Shown in pieces: positions 23,945 through 36,690 of a stretch of 64,000 nt of DNA (the stretch's first letter is position 1; each line of letters begins with the position of its first letter). The translations under genes and the position numbers were made by a program. This DNA is from Ipomoea triloba. Lineage: Eukaryota; Streptophyta; Magnoliopsida; Solanales; Convolvulaceae. Under the pieces are notes generated by a model that worked only from the letters and a program-made list of their open reading frames with translations, did not search any database and was not told the origin of the DNA. The stretch lies in NCBI RefSeq assembly GCF_003576645.1, contig NC_044922.1:25936049-26000048 (forward strand), given 5' to 3'.

Positions 23945-25006
23945 CAATCATTATTGCATGGACCATGGTCCACACAGTTGTGTGGACCAAAAATAAAAAG
24001 TATATTATTTTTGTACTGAAGGCACATTATTTTTGTATTGTAGGTTCATTATTTTTGTACTGAAGGTACATTATTTGATACATACTATCAAATAATGTAC
24101 GTACAGTACAAAAATAATGTACCTTCAGTACAAAAATAATGTACTTTTTATTTTTGGTCCACACAGCTGTGTGGACCATGGTCCATGCAATAATTTGCCT
24201 TATAATGAGCTTTCGGCTAAATATAGTTGTCATGTAGGCCGGCCCATGAAGAGTATATTATACATTTATAACTATCCGAGTAAGGCCGGTCCATTAATTA
24301 TGGGCTTTCTGTAAAGCCCATAAAGTTGTCAAACCCCATGTAATATAAAAAAGACCTCAAAATGAGACATCAACATAAAGAAATTTTGTACCTTAACCGG
24401 GCGTTTGGTTGGAAGAAGGGAATTAGAGGGGAAATGAATTATAATTCTGTGGAAAAAAAAATAATGTTGGAATAAAGTAAGAATTCAAATTACATTGTTT
24501 AGTAGGAAAAAGAATTATTGGGAATGAAAAGGAAATAAGTGGTATAAGACTAAAATGTCACTGTATAATAATAATAATAACTAAGGAAATATTATTTTCA
24601 AAAAAAAACTAAGGAAATATTTGTCATTTCATCCCTTTATTCCTTTCCATGAAGCACCAAATTGCAATTCGGTGGAATTGCAATTCCTTCCAACCAAACA
24701 ATGTAATTGAGGGAAGAAATGAATTGCAATTCAATTACAACGAAGTTACGTCCAACTAAACGGCCTGTAAAAGTGTATGAATTATGTATCTGAAACAAAT
24801 TAGTACTTACTTGTATTTTATGTTATGAAGTTTTGTGTCTTGTGTTGTGAAATTCTGTGCCTATGAACACAAATTATGTATCTAAATCAGATTTGTAAAA
24901 TAAGTAAATATATAACCTGTGTATATGTCTTGTGTTATAATTTTTGTGTCTTGTGTCATGAAATTCAATTTGTACCTTACGAGTATGTTAGAATGAATTA
25001 TATACC
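23945..25006 (+). repeat. 1062-bp direct repeat, copy 2
   Basis: Second copy of 22882-23943. The sequence continues past 25006 into unique DNA leading to the gene at 25506, so this copy is the one anchored to the downstream contig. Confidence 0.9.
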
Positions 25007-25505
25007 TTGTTGTTTCAATCTAGGATTTATAATAGTATGTGGACTTTAGTCCATGATATAAATTGCGGTGTTAAGTAAGGTTAAAAAAATTTAAACCTGT
25101 AACTTAATTTATCCATTTGTTTAATTAAGGAAGTTTATGCTTAGATCAGTTAGATGTAGTCATACTCCTACTTGTATAATTAAATATAGACCAGCGAAGC
25201 GAGCTAGGACAAAGCCCGTATAGCAAGCGATTATCATTCATAAATTTGAAGTAAAATAAGAAAAAATGATGCTAAAGTTAAGATCCACAATACATTTGTA
25301 GCATAGTTTTTGGCATGAGAAAACAAAGCCTACTATTTCTCTGTGGCTCTACGTATTGTATGTGTTCCCAATCTCTCCAATCCCTTTATTTTCTCCTTTC
25401 TTAATCCGGCCAGACAATTGCATGCCTAGCTACAACAACAAAAATAAAGAGTAAAAAGGGTTAAAAGAAGCTAAGCTAAGCTAGCTAGCCAGAATATATA
25501 GAATA

Positions 25506-25706
25506 ATGATCCAGTTTGTTAAGAAAGCCATAGTGAAAGGGCTTGATAGCTACCATAAAAAATACATCGCAACAAACTCCGTGGACCCGGTGTACCACGT
25601 CTGCTTTGGCGGAATGGCGTTCTCTTACCTGGTGGCGCTCCCCGAAGAACTCCGCCACCTTGAGCACCAAAAACACATACAAGCTCATCATCAACAACAC
25701 TCCTAA
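25506..25706 (+). CDS. Small mitochondrial membrane protein, ATP synthase subunit f-like
   Basis: 66 residues: an amphipathic N-terminus (MIQFVKKAIVKGLDSYHKKY), one membrane segment (about 29-45, containing YHVCFGGMAFSYLVAL), then a charged tail with PEELRHLEHQ and a His-rich end. This order (short basic/aromatic N-region with a YxxKYI-like motif, one membrane helix, L(R/K)HLEH-type tail) resembles subunit f of the mitochondrial F1Fo ATP synthase, which sits in the membrane sector and supports dimer formation. The resemblance is from memory of the family and was not aligned. The first ATG of the open frame is used; codon use and GC content are higher than in the flanks, and the frame is closed by TAA. 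It appears to be a single exon. Overlapping open frames in other phases are shadows. A conserved plant protein is likely; the exact subunit name is less sure. Confidence 0.7.
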   Translation: MIQFVKKAIVKGLDSYHKKYIATNSVDPVYHVCFGGMAFSYLVALPEELRHLEHQKHIQAHHQQHS

Positions 25707-26626
25707 ACTTAATTGTGGTGTTTGCAAATGTTGTCGTTTCATTATTAGCTTGTGGTGGATCATCAGTAGGTTCACGAAATTAGAAATAAATATGAAGGTC
25801 GAGACTTGTCATGGATAAAGTGTACTGTTTGGGTTAAAATTATTTTGATTGTGTTATATTTTCTTAAAAATCATCATTGTTCACGTATTTGATACTTAAT
25901 TTTAAATATTATTATAATTTTGCGTTTGGAGGCGGGGTGTTTGGCATATAAGTCAAGATCCATTGCAATTCAAGATGAAACATGCAACGTTAGTTAAACA
26001 ATATATAATACACTTCAATAATTTATTGATCTAGAGAAGAAGTCTTGGGTAACATTGAACTCACCCATGCTCTCCCACGCACTCTATTATGCTACTTTTT
26101 TTGATTGATTATCATCGAGGTGATAGCATCTAATCGATACATACATTACTCTTTTCACTCGCTCGGCCTACACCGTTTTGATGACCTACATGCCCAACAA
26201 ACTCGATCAATTATTGCACCTCCAAAAGCTATGGGAAAAAAAAAAAAAAAAAAGACAATGGAGATTATTATTAAAAGTTACATAAAATTTTAAAACTTAC
26301 CTTACCACTATTCTCATAAATAAAATAATAATTTAAATTATTCATAAATAAAACATCTATGTTATAAAAATTATTATATTAAAAATATAATAATAAAAGT
26401 TTTCATGCAATTCTTCTTTTATGGTTCACAAAGTCTTCCATTATGAAAATATCTCCATACTGATTTCTCAAAGTCTTCCATCCCAATAATATTTACCAAT
26501 TTTTCAAAGTCTATTGGGAATATCTACCCATTCGATCTCAAATGTTCATTGGGGAATATCTACTATACCAATCCCCTAAAGTCTTGTGTAAAATCTTCGA
26601 TATTAAAACTCGAACAATGCTAAAAG

Positions 26627-26715
<89 letters not shown>

Positions 26716-27339
26716 TACACCGCAATACACATAGTGGTGCATTTCTGAACGCATCGTGATGCATTTATGCATACATAATAGTGAGTGACCGCACGAGAAA
26801 CACTGTCCACACGAGAATCTGACCATATATTATTAACAGAACCTAACCATATGTAAAACACAGAGGACCCAAAAGAAATTAAATCTCCTCGATGCTAGAA
26901 GACAACTAAATAACTACTAGCATTATTATTTACAGAATTAATAAAATTCCTACTAACTTGTAATAACCTTATTTGTTTAATGGTTATACCACCAAAACGT
27001 TATTTAAGTTTTCAATGGTTATATGTTTATAACCTTATAAAGTAAAACATAATTAATATTAAATTAACTATTTATTATATAAATTTATAACATTGATGTT
27101 GAGTGGTGATCTCACCAATAGAACAAGATTAAACAAAGAAAGTAGTAGCCTCAAAATATTGTTGGAGGCATTGGATTCCATCATTCTATAGCATGCAAAG
27201 TCCTTGAATTGGTAGTGCATGCAAAGCATCACAACCGACACATATGATTTCTATTGTTAGTTGACATTTATCGTTGAACTACACCTCAACCCCTTTGGTC
27301 GGCCCATCAAGCTCAAACAATACTAGCTGAGGTGATAAT
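25707..27339. other. Intergenic; compound (TA)n(CA)n microsatellite
   Basis: No gene seen. (TA)n at about 26631-26692 runs directly into (CA)n at about 26693-26717. Around 26420-26590 the word caaagtctt recurs several times. Confidence 0.65.
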
Positions 27340-27900
27340 GTGGGTCGATATTATTGGACAAAATTTGCTGTAAACCCTGAATAAAAAGAACATTTTTATA
27401 AAATAAAAGTACATTATTTATATATTGAATACACATTATTAGATAGTATACAAAATAATGTACATTTAATAGTTAAATAATGTATTTTAAAATAATATGC
27501 ATTCAGTACATAAATAATGTAAATTTAATATATTAAAAATGTATCTTTTATTTATGTTCTACGTAACTATATGAACTTGGTTTATGAAATAATGATTGAT
27601 ATATCATGGGACACAAGTTTGAGCTAGAGACTCAGTTGCTTTGATTGCATTGGCTGAGGGACCATCGTCCACATAGTTGCGTGGATCATACTATCAAGTA
27701 ATGTACATTCAGTACACAAATAATGTACATTTAATATATTAAAAATGTACAGTGTATTCAAGAAAAAATACATTTTTTGAGTACGAAAAGTATATTATTT
27801 TATATAATGTACATTCAGTACACAAATAATATACTTTTAATATATTAAATATTTTTTTTTATAGTTTACACAATATTGTGCAGTCGCACAATAATTTGTC
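27340..27900. mobile_element. Two adjacent AT-rich palindromic MITEs
   Basis: About 27345-27600 and 27660-27900 each carry acattatttatgta/ataatgtacattcagta words in inverted arrangement. The second has inversely related ends (gaccatcgtccacatagttg at the left; tttacacaatattgtgcag at the right). They resemble the 'tgtggaccat' family and the element at 56134. Boundaries are approximate. Confidence 0.5.
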
Positions 27901-28420
27901 CCAGTGACAAGTAAAAATTATGGTGGTTGAATCTTCAGATTGGCTGAGGATATGGCCCAATGACAGAGAAACAACGCTAGGGAGGCCCATTATGGAGCCC
28001 AAGATTATCATATCTCTTGGAGTTACACGTTAGCACTTTTTATTAAACATGAGATGTCAAAAATTTAAATGGATAATTAATTATGGATGTAATAAGATAA
28101 AATTAAAAGTGATTAAATTTGATAATTTCATAATTATCGATGACTAAAATTAAAATTTTCTTTACAATGTCCTAATCAATTACATGCATGTTAACATTAT
28201 GTGTTCGTAGTATACAAATTGTGAAGTTTTTAAAAGGTAAATTGTGAACATTTAGTATGTAAATTGTGTATGAAAGGTGGATCCGGATCCACAGAATAAT
28301 TTGCCCACACACACAAGGTGGGCCTGTCGATCCACCCCATCAAAGTCCACCACTTTGATGAGCCTAAAAAATTAAAACCCGTCCTACTTTTATTATAAGA
28401 CGATGCGATATTAGCCAAAT

Positions 28421-29127
28421 TATACCATGCACCACGGTGTACATAGCAATGTGCACCACATACCTAAACGACGTCGTTTTGAGCATTGTAAATTAATCGT
28501 CCGTTTTTTGGAAATCACGTTTTCCGTTTCGCCCGTTCTCTGTATTTATGTTAATATTCTGTGTATTCCAGGCAATCATTCTGTGTATTCTAGGCAACCG
28601 TTCTGTGTATTCTAGGCAACCGTTCTGTGTATTCATGTTAGTAACATATGTTGTGATGTGTTTGTGCATTTGAATGTTTAGGATGATGAGTTCTGTGTAT
28701 TTTGTGTCAATATTCTGTGTATTCATGTTATTAACACAGGTTGTGATGTGTTTGTGCATTCGAATGTTAGGAGGATGAGTTCTGTGTATTTTGTGTCAAT
28801 ATTCTGTGTATTCTGGGCAAACATTCTGTGTATTATAAGCAAACGTTCTGTGTATTCTATATAATGATTATGTGTATTCTAGATAATGAATTCCCTGGAG
28901 TCATTCGCGTCCACTAACATCTGTGTATTTTGTGTCAATATTCTGTGTATTCTGGGCAAACATTCTGTGTATTCTAGGCAAACGTTATGTGTATTATAGA
29001 TAATGATTATGTGTATTATAAATAATGAATTCTCTGGAGTCATTCGCGTCCGCGTCCACTAACACCAAAACGACGTTGTTTTACATACGTGGTGCACATT
29101 GCTATGTGCACCGTGGTGCAGGATATA
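28421..29127. mobile_element. TIR element carrying a TTCTGTGTATT minisatellite
   Basis: The left end (taccatgcaccacggtgtac ... gcaatgtgcaccac ... aaacgacgtcgtttt) is mirrored at the right end (aaaacgacgttgtttt ... gtggtgcacattgc ... caccgtggtgca). The interior (28547-29030) is a degenerate minisatellite of roughly 21-24 bp units (ttctgtgtattctaggcaa). No coding sequence. The superfamily is unresolved. Confidence 0.7.
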
Positions 29128-31464
29128 ACGATTGAAATTAGCATGTACTAACCATTTTTATATTTTGAATGAATTTCACTAAGAATTCACATTATTTTTC
29201 ACCACAAATAAAAACCAATTAAAAGTACGAAAAAAACATATAAATATAAAACTATTAAATTATATGGTGGATGTATACTAATTAACGTTTAAAATTTGTA
29301 ATGGGATTGCTGCAAATCTGAAGACAAATTGAGATAATTCCGTAACTATTACGAAGTTGGTTTCTGTCCTTTTCTTTTTGGTTCTTCCTCCGACAATCTA
29401 TTAACCATTTCTTAATTGATTTATCAGTTTGGCACTGGACAATAAACTTAAATGTGAGTGTACCAAAATGGCACTGCACGGTGCTCAAAACGAATAGAAT
29501 TTTCCAATCTGCAGATGCCATATCAAAATGCTAGCCTTGCCTAGCCTTTACATTATGCAATCCCTATGATTTCTTTAGGGTTGACTTGCAAATTTACTTT
29601 ATAAAAATTCGTAATTAATAAAATATATATTTTAAAAGATGTATAAAAATTTACCAACGGGTGAATTTTACTTTTCGCCTCATACTCATTTCTTCTAAAT
29701 TACATTTCAAATTAATCCCAAAATTTTTTACTATTTTTCAACCAATTTTGAACCAAGTCTTTTCCTTGATGAATCTCTCTTTGTTTCTAAAGTATCTTCA
29801 ATTATCAAGATTTTTTGTTGGTTTTAGGAAGCCAAGTAAGAGAGAGGAAAGAGAGAAAAAAAAAAGAGAGAAGAAAAAAAATGATGCAACTGTTAAAATT
29901 TTAGAGTGGTCGTCAGCTGACAGTCACTCTGAAGCGCCCATATGCTCCAAAGATTTTTTTTTTGGGTGGAAGTCACCATGAGCACTAACCTTTCATCATC
30001 ATGAAGCAATATTTTGGCATCAAGAATTACGTCATCAAACCAATGAAAATCATGAAAATATCTCTAAGACCTTGAGTTCAAGTGACACTCGCTTTTAATT
30101 TTAAATTAGTATGTCAATTGGGCATAATGATGATGTAACTATCAAATGACTTATTAATAATATGCTAACATAAAATACTTAAAAATACTACTAATGAGAT
30201 TTAAACTTGTGACATTAGTATACTAATAACATATATAGACTAGTAATTTTCTTAATTATACAAAAATTAAATCATATATTAGAAATTAAAATTACAAAGA
30301 TAAAATTAATATAATTAGAATTATATACCACACAAATTAATTTTATGTGCGTGATACCATATAAATAATTAGAATGTTTTTATCTTATATATATAATTCT
30401 AATTATATTATTTTTGTAATATATGAATTTTTTGTATAAGCAAGTAAAATATTATAATTATTCATGTGGTATTACATAAAATGTATTTATATGGTATACA
30501 CTTTATATTATTTATATCCTTATAATGTTGGTAGTATATAATTTATTTTTTGTATAATTAAAGGAATTACTTTATAAAGTTTAATTTTTTATATTAATAT
30601 TTTAATAAATTTTACAAGTTGACAATTAGGTTATTGGTCTTGAAGTTATAAAGTATAGAACAAATATTACATTGTAAAGAATCCTGAGTATTTCAAAAAG
30701 TTCATTATTGTTAATTTAATATTTTTTTCTGAAGAATATGATTTTAATATGATTTTATGGGTTTAACTTTTTGTTAGCAGTATTTTCAATATTTTTATGT
30801 TAATTAATGACTGATGTAATAGCCACATAATCGTCAAGTCATCTCCCACATAAGCATACTTAATGGTTTAACTAACTACATTAATAATATTACTTAATTA
30901 TTTTTTTTAAATAATTATCTTAATCTGACAATAGCAAATACATAAATTCCTACTTTAGTCTAATGTTTGTTATAAAAAAAACAAAAATTTAAAATTACTT
31001 TATGCTCAATTAAAAACATCATGTTCATAAGTCACTATCTAATTACTAGATGATAAATGACTAAGCCCAAACAATTTATAAAATTACTACCTTTGAATAG
31101 ATTTTTATCGATAATCTTAACAACTCATTGATGCTACATAGTAGATTTGAACTTTTCATTCTTCTCTCTTTCACCAATCCAAAGAAGAAAAGGAAATGAA
31201 TAAAATTAAATTAAAAAAATTAAAAAGGGCATCACTTTCATGTGAAGTAATTAATTGTAGAGTGCACCGCTGGCTATCTTTGTCACCGAAATTGTTCGAG
31301 ATTCAGATGAATATGGTTGAGTTCTTTATGTTTAATTTTATGTAGACAGATATCTAACACATAGGGATTAAATAGACATCATTGGCGACATTGGACCAAA
31401 GACAATAATATGATGACTGTTGTTTCATAATAATCACATTTAATTGTACATAGATAATGAAATT
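29128..31464. other. AT-rich intergenic DNA, no gene seen
   Basis: Very AT-rich from 30100 to 31100. A Lys/Glu-rich open frame at about 29820-29890 is a purine-rich low-complexity stretch. No transposon ends recognised. Confidence 0.6.
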
Positions 31465-32141
31465 GAGTTAATTCCAGAAATAATCCTTCGATTATTGACT
31501 TTTTACCAATTTTTGTTCTCAACTTTTAATTTTATCAAAGTTGGTTACTTAACTATTGATTTTGTACCAATTTTGGTCCTTCTGTTAAATCTATGTTAAA
31601 TAGGTGTTAAAATTAAGGGTAAAAATGTAAAATCAAATATTTTAACCTTTATTCTTCACTTTGTTTCCCCTCCTCCATCTCAAGATTATATAGGGAACAA
31701 TGTGAGTCAATATATTTATTTTGTACATTTTATGTTAAATTGTTTCTAAGTAATAAAAAAATTGTATTTTTTTTTGAATTTTTTTTTTGCTTTACTGCAA
31801 TGTAATATATACTCCGTAATAATTTTTTTTTTCTAAATTCTCTAATTGGATGTGGAGTGTTATTGTATATTTTATTGTTGTATTAGATGTTTTTTTTATT
31901 TGATAGTAAAAATGGTAGAAAAGGACACCACTAGGAGGGGAAACAAAGGGAAGAAAAAAGGTTAAAATATTTGGTTTTACATTTTTGCCCTCAATTTTAA
32001 CACCTATTTAACATGGATTTAACAGAAGGACCAAAATTGGTACACAATCAATAGTTAAGTGACCAATTTTGGTAAAATTAAAAATCGAGGATAAAAATTG
32101 GTAAAAGTCAATAGTCGAAGGACCATTTCTGAAATTAATTC
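31465..32141. mobile_element. Foldback Mutator-like element
   Basis: Terminal inverted repeats of about 190 bp: left gagttaattccagaaataat, right ending accatttctgaaattaattc. Flanked by taatgaaatt at 31455-31464 and 32142-32151 (9-10 bp, perfect). The interior is AT-rich and non-coding. Confidence 0.85.
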
Positions 32142-32497
32142 TAATGAAATTCTATTTTCACTCTAAGAGCAGGTTGGGACTTCATATGATAGAATATATT
32201 TTATATTCAATCTCCATTCACTTTTAGTTTTAAAAAGGAAAATTATCATTTTGGTCACTCAATTGTTTTCTATCTATCAATGTAATCAGGACCGGCCCTG
32301 AGGGTGGGCGAGATGGGCACCCGCGTTGGGCCCAACGTTGGGAGGGCCTCCTAGCTTGTTTTTATTATATTTTTTATTTTTTATGAAGTTAAAAAAAATG
32401 CAAAGATTTGAATTCATGACTTCAAAATTGTTTATTAATTTTAAATCCATTTAACAATTACAACCATGTGATATACTTATCTCAATTATTAGATATA

Positions 32498-34550
32498 CTA
32501 GTTTTATACGTGCATTACGCGAATGAGTTAATACCCAATGTTTATATTTAAATAAATATTTGAAAGTATATCAATGCAAGATTATACAGGAGAAGTTTAT
32601 ACATGGGTAATTGAATGTCGAATTTTTTTATTTAAATATCTAACTCAAAGTATATGAATCCAAGATAATATAGAAAATTCATTATAATTATTACTAAAAT
32701 AAATGTTTGCCACCTTGTAAAATCGATAGTCTAAAAATGATAGTCTAAATAAATACTACTTTTAATTTGAATTTTTCTAAGTGTTCTTAATTCTCTTTTG
32801 AGTAACATTGTCATTGTCATCATCTTTACTATTTGTTCTCTTCCTTTTTGTTGGTAGTGTGTTATTTGCAATTCGGTTATTGTTGGTAGCATAGATGACA
32901 ACATCATGCAATGAGATTATGATATAGGAGCTAGGGACTTTCCTTTAGGTGTTCTGCTTGGGGTTCATTTGGTTTGACCATTATTGTTGAATGAGTTATT
33001 GTGGATAAAGAAATCCCTAGTTTAAGAAAAAAAGATTAAATAAATTAATAAAAATTTGAAAATTTAAAATATTATGTATTCCAAAGATATTAAAAGGTAG
33101 TTTCTCACTTCAATTTGCTGGGTAATGGGTTATTTGAGTACTTTCATTGTCAACAAATCCTCCAAGTAGTTAATATGATTGGTTTCAAAGTATTCTTTTT
33201 TATTTTTTTCATGGTATTAAAGAAATACATATGTATCATTTTTTGGTGTAACTACTAATTTATTTAATTCTATAGAGTCATTGCCATTTTTGGTCCTACT
33301 GTTATTGGGGCATTGCCAATTTTAGTCCACTTCATTAATTTTTGCCACATTGCGGCCAATCTTATTTAGTTTTTGCCACTTTTAGTCCACCGTTAAAATT
33401 CTCGTCCAAATGGCCGTCCAAAACAGTGGTATTTTCGTCTTTTCATGCTTTGGTCATCTCCTTTACCCTTTGTAGTGGTTTTCCTTACACATTTTGATCC
33501 AATAGAGACCTAAATCTTTCTATGCGGCGCCTCCTATTTTTGACGACTGCAAAAGGTAAAGGAGAAAGGAGAAAGGGACGACTACAAATGTGTAAGGAAA
33601 ACCACTACAAAGGGTAAAGGAGATGACCAAAACATGAAAAGACGAAAATACCCCTTTTTTGGACAACCATTTGACGAGAATTTTAACGGTGGACTAAAAG
33701 TGGCAATGATTAAATAAGACTGGCCATAATGTGGCAAAAATTAATGAAGTGGACTAAAATTGGCAATACCCCAATAACAGTAGGACCAAAAATGGCAATA
33801 ACTCTAATTCAATAAGAGTAAAATAGAGTTATTCCGCTTCAATTTGTTGGGTTATTATTTGATTACTCTCTTTGTCAACCAATCCCCAAGTAGTTAATAT
33901 AATTAGCTTCAAATTATTTTAAAATTTTTTTTCATAGTATTAATAAAATACTTGGTAAATAAATATATAACATTATTTTGTACTATAACTTTGATATTTA
34001 ATTACAAGATATTGTAAAAATAAGATAATTGACAATGTAATGAATATCAATTGATAAATTTGAATGTAAAGAATCTTTGCATGAGAGAAAATAAAGACAA
34101 TATAATTAATGAAATTATTTCTCTTATTTAATTTAATTTTTTGATAATGAATAATTTTTTTCAAATAAAGGTATTGTAGACACATAATTCTAAATTAAAG
34201 AAATACATATGTATCATTTTTTGTTGTAGCTACTAATTTATTTAATTTAATAAGAGTAAAATAGAGTGAGAAACTTAATTATATCAAATTTGGTTGAGAT
34301 GAGGTTCGAACCTAAGACCTTTCTTATAGAAATTAATGGGTAAGTTAAAAGTTAACGGAATATTAACGGAGAAGAGAATATTTAACGGAAAACTTAACGG
34401 ATAATCATAAAAGTAAGGTTAAATTAGGTAATCTCTATTAATAATATTAATCTGAATTATCTTAACCATTTATTTGATTAAATTATTTGACCGCCATTTT
34501 TTCTACCCATTCTAGGTCTAACTCTCTTTGGCTCTTATTAGTATAGTAGA
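32498..34550 (-). mobile_element. Non-autonomous Helitron, copy 2 (third level)
   Basis: On the minus strand it begins TCTACTATACTAATAAGAGC and ends with CTAG (32498-32501). The flanking bases are A (32497) and T (34551). Highly similar to 13056-14539 along its length, apart from the inserted element at 33274-33805 and small indels. Non-coding. Confidence 0.8.
33274..33805. mobile_element. Foldback TIR element, innermost level
   Basis: About 532 bp. The arms are almost completely self-complementary (agagtcattgccatttttgg at the left; ccaaaaatggcaataactct at the right). The flanks aattctat (33266-33273) and aattcaat (33806-33813) are an 8-bp duplication with one mismatch. Helitron copy 1 has the empty site (near 13823), which proves insertion after Helitron duplication. 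Confidence 0.85.
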
Positions 34551-35421
34551 TATCAGTGAATGTTGAATTAATTTATAATTAAACTTCATATAGGGTCATA
34601 GGGCCTAAAGTTTGAATGAGCACTACTCCAAGGCTAATCTAAAATGTTTTTTTTTTTAAATAACATTTTTATATGCATGTATTCAAAAATTCAAAATTAT
34701 CATTTAATTATTTGTAATCAACCCATACAATCCTTTAATTTCATATATTTAAGGGCCCTTGTTTTTATTTTGCCCCATGCCTATAAAATGATAGGACCGG
34801 CCCTTAATGTAGTCCATAGTTTTCAATTTCAACTAATTTGATTCTCGAATTGTTTAAAATTTCGTCAATTAAACCCTTTCGAGTGACCAAAATGGTGATT
34901 TTCCCATTTCTAAAATTTCGTCAAATTGATCCTCGAAGGATTTAATTGACAAAATTTAAAAAAATTTGAGGATCAAATTAGTTGAAAATTAAAAACTATG
35001 AGCTACATTAACAGTTGAGAAACAATTGAGAGACCAAAATGATGATTTTCTCTTTTAAAAGTATAAGAAATTAATCCCCCACCCCTCCCCCCAAAATCTA
35101 TAGGTCAAGTGAAACTTTCAATGATCTTTTTGATGAGGATATAATATATAAAATGATAACTATGCATTCTCGTTATAAGTTTAAATGTTTAGTTGAGGCA
35201 TAAATCATCATTCAATTATTTGACATAAGAATTGCGCTCCCAACTCCAATAAAGACAAATTGCCCATGGTGCAACACATCCTTCATTATAAGTTTAAAGG
35301 TAAGAGAAATTTAATAGTTTGAATTTCTAGAGATGGTAAAAAATAAAGATAGTAAGTTCAAAAATATTTTATCACTGAATAATGAATAAATAAAAATATA
35401 CAAGTTATTTAAGTTTTTGCT

Positions 35422-36160
35422 CTTATATATATAGAAATAGGTTCCTATGTTACGTTGTTGGTCTTTATCGGTGTGGTTATGCGGTTGTTTATGTGCGTGA
35501 TTTCCCTTCTTAAGGTGCGCAGTTTTCCTTCTTAAGGTGCGTGGTTTGTGTGCTTAAGGTGCGTCAGTGTTGAAACTTAAGGTGCGTCAACCTAAAGCTT
35601 TAGGTGCGTGGTTTTTCTTTCTTAAGGTGCGTTGTTTTCCTTCTTAAGGTGCATGATTTGTATGCTTAAGGTGCGTCAGTGTTGAAACTTAAGATGCGTC
35701 ATTTTAAAACTTTAGGTGCATGGTTTGTGTTCTTTTTGTGTGCTTAAGGTGCGTAGTTTGTGTACTGAAGGTGCATCATTTAAAAACTTTAGGTGTGTGG
35801 TTTGTGTTCTTAACCTAATGTGCGTGGTCTGTGTACTTAAGGTGCGTAGTTTGTGTACAGAAAGTATACCATTTAAAAATTTTAGGTGTGTAGTTTGTGT
35901 TCTTAATGCCTAGGAGAGGAATCAGAACCACGCAGAGTCATTCACGTGTTCAGATCTAACGGATCAGAAACACTGATTTAAAAAAAAAACACATTGACAT
36001 TTTCATAAATAATTGAACATCAAAGTGCAAGTAAATTGTGTTAATATAAGGGGAGGAGGGGAGGGGGCGCGGGCGGGGGACATTGTCACCTTTACCAACG
36101 ACAGTCATCTGCAATTGGTCTTTTGCATCTGACTTATCTGTCATTTAGAGAAAGGCACTA
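35422..36160 (+). mobile_element. Element with CTTAAGGTGCGT minisatellite
   Basis: After a short (TA)n tract it reads tagaaataggttcctatg, then about 480 bp of degenerate units around cttaaggtgcgt(gg/ca) tttgtgt (35510-35910). It ends in unique DNA with the words gatctaac and cattgacattttcataaat, which also occur near 47270-47330. The same unit makes up 43446-43864 and 43913-44450. The open frame at 35716 is a product of the repeat. Confidence 0.65.
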
Positions 36161-36179
36161 AGTACTCATCGACAAATTT

Positions 36180-36690
36180 TACTGTGGACCATGGTCTATG
36201 TAGCATCGCGGATCATGAAGTATGTATCATTTTAATTATACTTCAGTTTCATTTGACAATATTGCTATGTTTTTTAGTTTCATTTCCCTCCAAACTAGTT
36301 TCATTTGATAATATACAATATTGCTTGAGCTCTATCTTTTTGTTTCATTTTCCACGTACACTAGTTTAATTATAGTAATGTTAAAGTATTATTTTAATTG
36401 CAGTTCAGGCTATTTGAAAATATATGTTATTGTATGGCTCTGTATTTTAGTTTCACGCACACTAGTTTCAGTATAGTAATACTAAAGTATCAGTTTAATT
36501 ATACTACATTTTCATCTGACAATAATGTGCTATGTTTTTTACTTTAATTGTCCACACACACTAATTTTTTTTTTTTTTTTTTTTGAAAACTCCACACACA
36601 CTAGTTTCATTATAGTAATATTAAAGTATAATTTTAATTATACTACAGTTTCATTCGACAATCATGGTCTAATGTATAACAATTAACAAT
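36180..36690. mobile_element. Repeat related to the 20640 block
   Basis: Starts aaattttactgtggaccatg, very like 20639 (aaattttactgtggaccgcg), and repeats ttataatagtaat/tagtttcat words several times. It ends near 36667 with catggtcta. Probably a diverged member of the same family; boundaries uncertain. Confidence 0.45.

Larger units (their letters stand above)
32287..34805. mobile_element. hAT-like element, second level of the nest
   Basis: Begins CAGGACCGGCCCTGAG and ends ATAGGACCGGCCCTT, imperfect inverted termini. The 8-bp flanks aatgtaat (32279-32286) and aatgtagt (34806-34813) differ at one base. An 8-bp duplication and CAGGG-like ends are hAT hallmarks. No transposase reading frame. It is filled by the Helitron at 32498-34550. 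Confidence 0.7.
32237..35052. mobile_element. Outer TIR element of a four-level nest
   Basis: The left end ggaaaattatcattttggtc and right end gaccaaaatgatgattttct are inverted repeats. The flanks ttttaaaaa (32228-32236) and ttttaaaag (35053-35061) form a 9-bp target duplication with one mismatch, so it is Mutator-like. The element itself is only the outermost DNA: 32237-32286 and 34806-35052. The rest is the inserted hAT-like element. Confidence 0.75.

Noticed and set aside
28547..29035. CRISPR-like regularly spaced repeats
   Set aside because: Units of 21-24 bp abut with degenerate copies and no unique spacers, in a plant nuclear setting. A minisatellite inside a TIR element.
29661..29981. 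106-codon open frame with a KREEREKKK stretch
   Set aside because: It runs over an AT-rich and then a purine-rich low-complexity tract with no recognisable domain.
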